A DNA stretch of 64,000 bases from Conchocele bisecta. Lineage: Eukaryota > Mollusca > Bivalvia > Lucinida > Thyasiridae. The stretch is from NCBI GenBank assembly GCA_029237695.1, contig CM055268.1, positions 48,564,418 to 48,628,417 on the forward strand, in the 5' to 3' direction. Positions 34,771-44,300 of the stretch are shown one piece after another. The notes under the pieces were generated by a model. It did no database searches, was not told the origin of the DNA, and worked only from the letters and a program-made list of their open reading frames with translations. The stretch's first letter is position 1, and each line of letters opens with the position of its first letter. The position numbers were made by a program, and so were the translations under genes.

Positions 34771-35236
34771 GTATTCTATATGTATTAGGCCAATGCAAAG
34801 TTCGTTAACAGACACATGTGTGCAGTAGCATAGGACATAGTGCTGGCACTGGGCGGGGTTGGTGTATTTTTGCGTGTCCATGATATACACTTCCCTGTCT
34901 GAGTGCGTGGGAATAATCTCCCGGGATTAATTTCTTAACGTACAGGCGATAGACGCAGACCACAATTAACGGCTGACTGGGTTTGCCCGATTAACGTAGA
35001 TGGAATGAATGGTCAATGTAACAGTTGTAATTGTAACCTGAATTTTATGTATTGGTAATTTATTTTAGTATAGACCTTTCACGTTGTAATGACAGAGTAA
35101 GATTATATAAAAAACTAGTATAATAATTGTGTAGTACTACATGTAAATTCAACCGCTACAGAAAACACGTTAGTTGATCAGTACACCTTCAATGTATGAA
35201 TTTGTGGTTATGCAATAAATGGAATGTAGCTTTTCT
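34771..35236. other. No gene or repeat seen
   Basis: AT-rich, no matched family and no exon-like frame. Confidence 0.35.
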
Positions 35237-35472
35237 GGGGCCCGTTTCACTAAACTTCGTACGACTAAGAAGTTCTTAAGTGCAAAAGTGGAACTTAATA
35301 GCATTTGCACTTAAAGCCGATGTTGACAAATGTTTGATGGATGTGTTCAAGTGTAAGAATGTGTAAATGCTGGCGGAAAATGGTAGCATTAGTTACCAAG
35401 TTAATGTGACAGAAACAAATTGATAAAACTCTTCGTACGAACTTTTTTATTGTACGAAGTTTAGTGAAACAG
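35237..35472. mobile_element. Family A variant (A2), non-palindromic interior
   Basis: The same ends as A (GGCCCGTTTCACTAAACTTC; AAGTTTAGTGAAAC), but the middle lacks the TTATTGAGC hairpin and has GGTAGCATTAGTTACC. A relative is at 60301-60533. It could be the remnant of a longer parental element. Confidence 0.65.
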
Positions 35473-35484
35473 CATTTATTAAAC

Positions 35485-35591
35485 TGGGCCCGGTTGCTTA
35501 AAACCTCTGTTAGCTTAACAGACTGTTAAATCCTTAGCAATGCTAAGGATTTAACAGTCTCTTAAGCTAACAGAAGCTTTGACCGGGCCCA
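35485..35591. mobile_element. Family M palindrome, copy 2
   Basis: GGGCCCGGTTGCTTAAAAC to TTTGACCGGGCCCA, centre TTAGCAATGCTAA. 107 bp and almost fully paired. It lies 12 bp after an A2 element. Confidence 0.8.
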
Positions 35592-35873
35592 GATGACTTT
35601 TAAAATGTTACTATCATTATAATTTGTTTGAAGATATTGGCATAACGTTTAAAAAAGTTGTATGAAACGAGAAAATAACAAAGAAACACAATCTGTGTCG
35701 ACTTACGGCTTAAAATATTGTAATAACTTGACGTGATTTGATTGTGTATTACAAGTACGATACACACATTGTTGCAATTAATTATACAAATGAAAGGTTA
35801 ATCGGTGGGTCAACTTACATCAATTATACCTCATACATCATAGTCGCAATGCGCCTTTCAGAACAAATGAGGC

Positions 35874-36122
35874 TTAACCATTTCAACACCACAGGCCTTT
35901 ATAGTGGTCTTGGAAAAACGTGTAGATCCAGATGAGCCGGCTCGTGACGAGCCGTCTCATCAGGATCTGCACTTTTTGCAAGTACTTTTCATATTTTTCA
36001 GAACTTAAACACCCCCTTTTCATAAATGGACTAGTCTGAAAACCATTTTGTGATGTTATGATTGGTTGCAAATTGAATATGTCAAAACCAATTCAAGTTA
36101 CTTTAGGGCAGAAAGGGTTAAC
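35874..36122. mobile_element. Family I element, complete
   Basis: TTAACCATTTCAACACCAC at the left, GAAAGGGTTAAC at the right, and an off-centre palindrome GAGCCGGCTCGTGACGAGCC. The right part includes CATAAATGGACTAGTCTGA. Confidence 0.7.
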
Positions 36123-36271
36123 TGTGGTTGCGACCAGTGAGGGCATTACAGTTGAATGGACCGAGAAGGTAGATACACATGTCAGAAAATCCACTTAACG
36201 AACACGATAGATCCTACTATATATAACCCATTTTATGCCAGTTTCCCATTCGCACACAGGTTTGGCTGATA

Positions 36272-36496
36272 CAGTGGAACCTCTCCAAACCGACACCCTT
36301 GGACGTCCCCACGGTGTCCGGATTGGATGATACAGTGGAACCGCTCCAAACCGACACCATGGGAGGTCCACACGGTGTCCGGTTTGGAGATGTTCCACTG
36401 TAAATAATCAGACATGTTAGATATATAACAGCGAAACACATCTAAGTTAAACATCCGTATTTTCCGGACTGTCCGGTTTAGAGTGATTGCACTGTA
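36272..36496. mobile_element. Family K, double hairpin head plus right end
   Basis: CAGTGGAACCTCTCCAAACC and CAGTGGAACCGCTCCAAACC start two successive hairpins. The second closes GGTTTGGAGATGTTCCACTG before TA. A lone right end GTCCGGTTTAGAGTGATTGC follows at about 36470. Confidence 0.65.
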
Positions 36497-36499
36497 TGC

Positions 36500-36598
36500 C
36501 GATCTATATTGCTCGTTAGAAGCATGACGAGTGTTTCATTGTTGGAATGGAGAACAGTGCAGATCCTGATCAGACTATGCAGATGCACAAACTGATCA
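36500..36598. mobile_element. Family J element, partial
   Basis: TCGTTAGAAGCATGACGAGT and GGAGAACAGTGCAGATCCTG. It is cut by the B element that follows. Confidence 0.5.
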
Positions 36599-36815
36599 GT
36601 AGCCTATTTCATCAACATTGCAAAGTATACTTTACTAGCAAAGTATACTTTGAGGGAGTAATCATTTATTTTTCCTGAAATGCATTATTTCACATAGAAC
36701 TAACAAATGCATGTATTTCATGATTAAAAGTATGCAGAATTATTATACTGAATTTATTACATTATCACAGCCATTAAATGGCTGTGATAATGTAATAAAT
36801 TCAGTATAATAATTA
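36599..36815. mobile_element. Family B foldback MITE, right arm replaced
   Basis: GTAGCCTATTTCATCAACAT and CCATTAAATGGCTGTGATAA are normal. After CAGTATAATAATTAATAAA the sequence switches to CACTGCGGGGCTCCGTA, the end of family N. Confidence 0.65.
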
Positions 36816-37130
36816 ATAAATCAAAAAATTGTCCACTGCGGGGCTCCGTACAAGTCTGTTATCTGAAACATTGCGCGGTTTGTGGAATGACGTGCCGTGT
36901 TTATGTCTAACCCCGTTCCTACAAAACAACGTTAAACTCTCCAAAACAAACCACATTTGATAAAATCTAAACTAAGTCACTGACAATGACCATTTTCCAC
37001 AACAGTCAGTCCTGTTCGTAACGCAATAAAATCAGAGTATAGCGTATCCTACTAAAACACATCTCAAACAAAAATATCCTACATGATTGTATATATATAA
37101 CCTGATAGAATATTCTGTCGCGCCGATGTG

Positions 37131-37376
37131 TTAACCCTTACACCGCTATCTTAATTTTTAGTCGTCTGCTGTGTATTTTCTAGTTTACATTTTTTCATCA
37201 AAAACATGTTTTGACAGCACTTTAGAGTAATTTACAACTGGCTTTGACAGGACTTCAGAATCATTTCCTATGGAAATGATTCTAAAGTGCTGCCAAACCA
37301 TGTTTTTATTGAGAAATAAGGCAAGATATAAAAGCAACAGCAGACGACGACAATTGTTGTGTGTAGCGGTCTAGCT
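37131..37376. mobile_element. Family O element, most complete copy
   Basis: GTTAACCCTTACACCGCTAT at the left. GTTTTGACAGCACTTTAGA faces its complement across GAATCATTTCCTATGG. The right arm is AGCAACAGCAGACGACG to TAGCGGTCTAG. Confidence 0.65.
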
Positions 37377-37550
37377 GTTTGTATACGCCAGTGGATACTA
37401 CACGCGGCTTTTGGTATTTGTGACCAGTCTAGCATGATTTGCATACGTCACTGATTGAATGACGTACGATGTTGACCGTTAATTCACTGTGTGGAGGCGC
37501 TCGCAGTCTAATATCAGTATACACATGTGACGATTCCATGACGATTGCAA

Positions 37551-37768
37551 TGTGGATGTGACTTGGGAATCGGGTTTATTGTATTTGCGACCAGCGTAGA
37601 CCCTGGCCAGACACCGTGGATACACTTTTCGCTATTCAGTCAGTGAATACATAGCATACGACCAACAAATAACACACGCCATCATCCGGCTGTTATCATG
37701 CGTTATGTGACCGGAGCTAGACTGGGCATTAAATACCATACGCCCCTTTTCTCCAGTCACATCCACAA
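37551..37768. mobile_element. Family J-like element, diverged
   Basis: ATGTGGATGTGACTTGGGAA and TTTCTCCAGTCACATCCACA are paired ends. The middle keeps GCGACCAGCGTAGACCC. Confidence 0.5.
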
Positions 37769-38149
37769 ATGAGCTTGCCCGCCTCTGCACATGACGGGTA
37801 TCAGTTTAGGGATTAGGGTTTAGGGCGTCAGTCTTCAACAAGAAAGGGAATGCGGATATCCCGACAGTGTTGATGTTAATTATAAATGCACTTGCATATG
37901 GTACAGTTATGAATCAAAAGTCATCTTCTCAATAGAGAGGAAAACGACATATGAATATAATACACTTTGTTATAAAGCAATTTACATAGTGTGGTAATTA
38001 TGTGTTCTGGAAATTACGATATACGCCTTGTATGGACATTACTTATATTAATAAAGGTAATACTATAATTAATAATATATATTTAGTAACCTATTACATT
38101 CGTAGCACACTTGTGTGGTGTATGAACACTTTGGCATATTATCTTCCCG
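37769..38149. other. No gene or repeat seen
   Basis: A short TTAGGGATTAGGGTTTAGGG stretch at about 37807 is too brief to be telomeric. The rest is AT-rich. Confidence 0.35.
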
Positions 38150-38245
38150 ATTTTTCTTATTTCTCATCGAAAGTATATATTGTGACCACATCGAAAGTAT
38201 ATATTTGGTGGTCACAATATATACTTCCGATGAGAAATATAGAAA
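38150..38245. mobile_element. Family D palindrome, variant centre
   Basis: TTTCTCATCGAAAGTATATA faces TATACTTCCGATGAGAAATA. The CGTCTCG centre is replaced by a second ATCGAAAGTATATATT. Confidence 0.6.
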
Positions 38246-38454
38246 ATATTTACAGTCATCCATCAGGAAAATGCTGCAGTATTTATCAATATGTAACGAG
38301 TTTGTTTACACGCACGTTTGCACTCTGCACTTACCTGACTTCGTGTATTTTGTTGAAATGGAAATCATGGTGATACGCACAGTGTTTGGCACAGTACTCT
38401 AGCAACGGAAACGTTTACACTTGAAGGCTACAATGTACAAACTAGTTATATACG

Positions 38455-38490
38455 TACAGTCGAACCTATATAAGCTGGCCATCCATAAAA
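38455..38490 (+). mobile_element. Lone pogo-like terminal repeat
   Basis: TA then CAGTCGAACCTATATAAGC. No matching right end found nearby. Confidence 0.35.
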
Positions 38491-38602
38491 GCTATGCCAT
38501 CATAATTTACATGTGTTTATTGTCATTTGTCTTCGTTGATACTGTATGTACATTATCGAAATCAACTATGTATGTTTAGCCGTGTTGATATGCCTGATTT
38601 AC

Positions 38603-38697
38603 ATTGGAGCCTCTCTAAACCGGACACCCTGGGGGGGGGGAGTAAGGACACCCTGCCCCCCCCCCCCAGGGTGTCCGGTTTAGAGAGGCTCCGCTGT
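38603..38697. mobile_element. Family K palindrome with G/C homopolymer loop
   Basis: GAGCCTCTCTAAACCGGACA faces TGTCCGGTTTAGAGAGGCTC. The loop carries ten G and about fourteen C around AGTAAGGACACC. Confidence 0.65.
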
Positions 38698-38954
38698 ATA
38701 TTATATTGAGTATAATGCCGTATAAAAGTGTTAACCAATCATAGTAGGAGTTTGAGTCTAAAACAAATCACTTTACAACGACCAACACATATGTGCAAAA
38801 TATTCAGCGCTACTCTGACCATTTCATATGTTTTAATCATGATTCGAAACCTATTGTGTCAAAAGTTGCATTGATTGACTGTTTGGCCACAGGCTGACAC
38901 AATATTAATATATTGATACTAATCGAATGACATAGAATCAGCGCAGCAAACACA

Positions 38955-39037
38955 TTCGCGCGACTCATATGGCTCATCTGGATCTACATTTTTTTCCAAT
39001 ACCACTATACATGTCTGTGGTGTTGAAAGGGTTAAAT
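38955..39037. mobile_element. Family I element, left-end fragment
   Basis: GGCTCATCTGGATCTACAT, AATACCACTATACATG and GTGTTGAAAGGGTTAA. Confidence 0.6.
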
Positions 39038-39302
39038 ATGGTATTGGCATCCTCACGTGCTTTCGAATTTCGCTTTCAACGTGAAGTGTTAACATCAGGA
39101 TAAACATTCAACAACCAACCCTGGTTTCTTTCTTCAAACTTATGGAGATGGAATACCGTTGGGTTATGTTAGTAAACCCACTAACAAATATATTGTAATT
39201 ATTTACTACATGTACAATCAGTCTTCTAGAATACAATGGTCATTGATCTCAAATTTTGATATCCATATCTAGACTGAATGATACAATTGAGTTCATTGTA
39301 TA

Positions 39303-39619
39303 ATAATTCCAGCACACAAATATTTACACAATTCCCTAACATTTGATTGGCCCGTAGCAAGTCTCTGTCCAAAATTTATATCCCAGTAAACTCCCACGCC
39401 GAACTACTTTCCGTAACCGTGAGGCGTAGTTAAAATAATTCTTAAGAAAACGGAAAATAGACACATTTTCTTGATGAATTTATTTCAAATGCTGGAATTA
39501 TAAGGAATGAATGGCCTTTTTGTGGAATTTATCGGGGATATAAACTTTGTCCAGTATTCCCGCGACTTTTCCAAGTTTATACCCCGATAAAGTCCACAAA
39601 AAGGCCATTCATTCCTATA
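39303..39619 (+). mobile_element. Family F double-hairpin element, copy 4
   Basis: As the 6.28 kb copy, but the second hairpin is shortened: it goes from GGGGATATAAACTT directly to TGTCCAGTATTCCC. Confidence 0.75.
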
Positions 39620-40467
39620 AACACTTCCACATGTTATATCTTGACACAAACCCGAATATACATGTACCACGGTGAACTTACTTTATTCACAGATTGTAGT
39701 GCATTCTTTTACAAAAACAAGTTGATATGAAAAATCGAATGTAAGAACAACTCTAACTATATACCTTTATCGACCACATTGTGAAGTTTCTTCCGCCCAT
39801 TTTACCAGTTATCACATAGTTTCTTTAATATCTTTCTCAAAAATATGTACTTCATTTCTCTCATTACCATGATTAGATCAAGATGCTTAATGCAACAAAC
39901 TATGAATATCATCATTTGCAATGCATGCCACCATTTAATTTTAACAGACACAATGTCGCCTTTTTGCCATGCTTACATCATGCTTATGTACTTATATACA
40001 TGTCGCGGTCTGATATCTTAAACAATACATACATGTTCTGTTCTGTTCTGTTCTGTTCTGTAACGGAAGCTGAGCTTCATGGTGACACATTTCTGCCATC
40101 CACATATCGTGGTAATGCGACATCTAAGTCGTCAAAATATACCTTCCAAGACGTCTTAACTACATAACTATCGTGTCTAACTTATAAAAGCGTGATACTG
40201 CCCACTACTGACATCTCTGTTTTAATTTCTACAGTGCTGTCTTTACCATTGGTTGTCTCGTCGAATGTAAAGACTGCAAACCGACGTAATATAGTGTATC
40301 TTGACCACTAAGTCGTCTTGACGCGATCTGTATCGAGTCAGGCGACTTACTGCTGATTAAGATGAGATACACTGTCATACAATGGATGCAACTATATATA
40401 ACAAGAAGTATCTTCAAAACGTGGCTATAGTGATCAATACCACGTTTTTAAGAGACTTCTTGTTATT
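39620..40467. other. No gene seen; TTCTG microsatellite
   Basis: CTGTTCTGTTCTGTTCTGTT at about 40040-40062. No exon belonging to the downstream DSL gene (signal peptide, MNNL) was recognised. Confidence 0.4.
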
Positions 40468-40730
40468 GTTATCCCGTCAACACAATGCGAATGTGCCGTG
40501 AAACACGATGCCGTGAAACTTTGATATCCTGTCGATACGACGTAATCACTGCGTATGAATATGTGCGGTTGTCATACTAGTCGATTCTCCTATTTTGAGG
40601 ATGCGGCTGGGGTTATTGTTTGCCTTTTAAAGGTATTTATAGCTGTTGACGGGATAAATAGAATAGTAGGTTAGTGTCGTGAATGGGAAAAATATCTGGC
40701 ACGGCACGGAAACGGGATCCCGTTTCCTGC
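40468..40730. mobile_element. Family E element, right half lost
   Basis: TTATCCCGTCAACACAATGC to TGTTGACGGGATAAATAGAA, then AGTGTCGTGAATGGGAAAA. It ends after CGGGATCCCGTTTCC. Confidence 0.65.
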
Positions 40731-40920
40731 ACATTAGCCAGTGTTGACAATTAAACTTATGTAGCTGAGACGACATATAATGGGTATGCACACAACTTAG
40801 CTGTCACGTTATCACGTTAAGTAGGTGGCATAAATATGCCACCATATATAGCTGTAAGCCTTTAGTAGCATTTGTATTACGCTGCTCGGTCGAAACGACT
40901 GTTAGTTACAATCTTTGTAG

Positions 40921-41329
40921 GTATGGCTGTCGACTTCCCAGAGAGTTAACAGTCCAATTGAACTGACCAATATCGCCATCGACAAGGCAACAAGTCCCAC
41001 GCCCGTGACACCCGACTCTCCGAGATGCCTACAGGACGAGTACGGTATGAGCTGTAACCACTGTGTACAGACGGACACATGCACGGACGGACATTTCACA
41101 TGTGACCTTCTCACGGGCGACCGGATATGTCTTCCTGGCTGGACCGAAAGTGATTGTCGTCTGCGGGAACCGCTGGGAGACGAATGGTTCAACTTGACTT
41201 GCCCTGAAAACAGGTGTCGTAATGGCGGCCAGTGTGTTTCCGGTCGGTGCTGTTGCGTGCCGGGGTATACAGGCGAACTGTGTCAAAGTGAAATCATTGA
41301 ATGCCAGAGAGGGTCTTGTCTAAATGGAG
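40921..41329 (+). CDS. DSL gene exon 1 (of those seen): DSL-like domain 1, EGF 1, start of EGF 2
   Basis: The frame is open back to TAG at 40918-40920, which is also the AG of the acceptor ATCTTTGTAG. Other in-frame acceptors exist at about 40942 and 40953, so the start is uncertain by up to 35 bp. DSL pattern: C-x3-EYG-x2-C-x2-C, GHFTC, then C-LPGW-x4-C, with one extra Cys (54) compared with the usual six. EGF 1 ends CCC-x4-YTGELC. Donor ATGGAG|GTACGT leaves one G. Confidence 0.78.
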
Positions 41330-44300
41330 GTACGTGTGTTTTAAATCCGTAACTTCATTTTAAATACTTTCCGATCAAGGCAGTTACTTCTGTTTAGTCG
41401 TATTCATACTGCATTGTAGTGTTCCACGTCACTGCGCTTTCCTCAGCTATTGGTGCATAACATTGTATTGATAACAATACAATTAAACATTGTAATGTGT
41501 CATGACATCCGTCATTTGTATGTGTGTGTAGTTACTGTAGTTACTTACCATTCAATTGCATGCACAATTATTGTCATACTTGCACATAATTTCGAGAGGT
41601 CGAATAATATATTACAGTGTGTGTAATATCATAAAAGTTTTGTTACCGACCAGGGATATCCTGGAAGCAGTGTATTAGTGCCTACTGTCATTGCAGGAAG
41701 CTGTCTGGACTACGTCGGTAGGTACGAGTGTTCCTGTCCAGGCACATACACGGGCAGGAACTGTGAGACGAAGCTGTCCATCCATCCGGCGGTGACGTCA
41801 CCGGTGCCCGTCCCCCGTTGCAGGCCTGGCATGTGCTATAACGGCGGCACGTGCATTGTATCCGGCGCGCACACATATTGCTACTGTTCGACCTGGTTTT
41901 CGGGAGACAAGTGCGAGACGTCGCTCATGTCAACGTTTACAATGCAGGTGTGTATGTGTATTGTGTATGGTACAGCGCAATTGGTTTCAATCGCTACTTC
42001 CAAGGTACGTGTGCTGGTATAACATGTGGACATGATGACACTGTTTATTTATGTCTGTGTGTGGATATTAACCGTGGTAGATCGAACAGAATTTGACAAA
42101 CGTCCAACAAATGTTGAAAATTATTCAAGAAAATCTATTATTTCTCTCCAGTGTTCAAATCCCCATCACACTAAACACATCCCAATGGCATATGAAGATC
42201 TACAAAGCAAGAAATCGGGGTTGGTGACATTTTCCGATTTAATAAAGGAACATGAGTTTCATTTTTTTTGGATAAAATATGCTTAATTGACAATAGCAGA
42301 TCGTTAGCAATCCGTGGAACTGACACTAGGGTAGATCCTAATCAGGTTCGCCTTGGTACAATCGGCTATACTGTTTGTATGACTGAAGTTGGTATTCGTA
42401 ATTCTAGCGATATATTATAAATATAATACGAATGTCGGTATGTTAATAGTATGATAATACAGTTAATAGTATGATAATTGAAAATGTGCAAAAATAACCA
42501 TACAATGCTCAACAAGTTATTGAACGAGTTTGAAGCTCTGCGCTCAAAGGAAGCACCAGTCGTCACAGTAACCCTTTCATCCCCATATAACTGTAATGTT
42601 ATATGCTAATGAATACAATGCAGTATGAATACGACTAAACAAAAGTACCTGCCTGGATCGGAAAGTATTGAACATGAAGTTACGGATTTAAAACACCAGT
42701 ACCTCCATTTAGACCAATGCAATAATCACAAAATGATTTTAAAACTAGTACATTTACAAAAAGGGGGTGTTTATCTTTTCTAAAAAATATGAAAATTACT
42801 TACCAAAAGTGCTGATCGTGATGAGACGGCTCGTAACGAGCCGTCTCATTAGGATATACAATGTTTGCAAACATCACAGAATATGTATGTAGTGTTGAAA
42901 GAGTTAATTTTATTTTACAGCCACACGTTTGCCTGGACAACTACTACCGGGGGAGTAATTGCAACTGTTTCCACGTAGCAAAAGCCCGAGACTCCTGCTA
43001 CTGGGGTCACTATGTCTGTGACCCCGCCACGGGCAGCAAGGTGTTTGTCAGGAGGGGTGGCGGGGCGACAACTGTGACAGCAGGCGCTTCGCCCAGGAAC
43101 ACGACCCCGACTGCCACCTGAACATCCCGTGTAAAAACGGCGGACATTGCTTCAAAAACACGTGCTGTTGCCAGGCGCCGTTCACGGGGGAATTCTGCCA
43201 TATAGAATCCATCGGCTGTGCGAGTCAGCCATGTCTGAATGGTGGCTCGTGTGTAGCGAGTATAGCGATCCCGGGCGCCTTCAGTTGCCAATGCAGGTCG
43301 GCGTTCACCGGAATGGTTTGCGAACATCCATTACACGCGACCACGGTATTAGCCGGCAGCAGAAATAAAACTGCCACTAGCGTAACACTAATTAATATTA
43401 CTACTACCACTACCAACAAGCCAACAACCAAAGGTAATCGGCATACAACTACGACTAAGATACAAAGCAATACTACTCCAACCATAACCAATACACCACT
43501 TAATATCGCAACAAGTGAGCTCATAATACAAACTAATACCACTGCCATAACACCAGGAAAGATTATTTCAGCATCTACAATAAGACCATCAAACACTGTA
43601 TTAACAGTGATCAATTTACTGAATAATAGTAGTAATGCCACGACCACAATACATGCATTTGACAATAGTAGTACTGCTCCAACAATGAATTACAGCACAA
43701 AAGACATCACACCATCCGGTAGCATATCTACAGGTCAGGCAATAACACGTGCCCCTAACATATCAAGGTTGAGCACGGTGATAGTTCCAAGTACAAATAT
43801 TACAAGCAAAGGACCACGTGAAAGTACGACGAACACAGATACGACTAATACAATTACGTCGACACTTCTACTTCGAAATAATATTACAACCACGACAAGA
43901 AATCCTGTTATTACGACTACAACTAACAGAACGCACTCACCAAATAGCAGTACAAGAAGCATGACGATATCACAGAGCAACACTTTAACACCATTGACAG
44001 TAGCACAAGTTAATACTTTAACATCGTTCATTATTCTAAGTCCCAAGACTACAACTTCGTATGCAAGACCAATGAATATTACTGAATCATTAACAGCACC
44101 TCTAATTAACAATACCACAACCATGTCCAAAACACCAAGTACTGTTATCCCAACCACAAACATATCAATCGCACATAATACCGAGAACGGTACAAATGCT
44201 ACACCCACAGAAATGCCACCACATAATGTAAGCTCTGCAAGCACAACACCAAATGAGCAAGTTACACAACCCCATAGTAACAGAACCACACCACTAAGTA

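Noticed and set aside
37800..37830. Telomere-like TTAGGG and TTTAGGG repeats
   Set aside because: Only three irregular units; no array.
43041..43052. Tiny intron to repair the DSL frame
   Set aside because: The gap needed is 2 nt and no GT-AG pair of workable length exists there; a frame break is the simpler reading.
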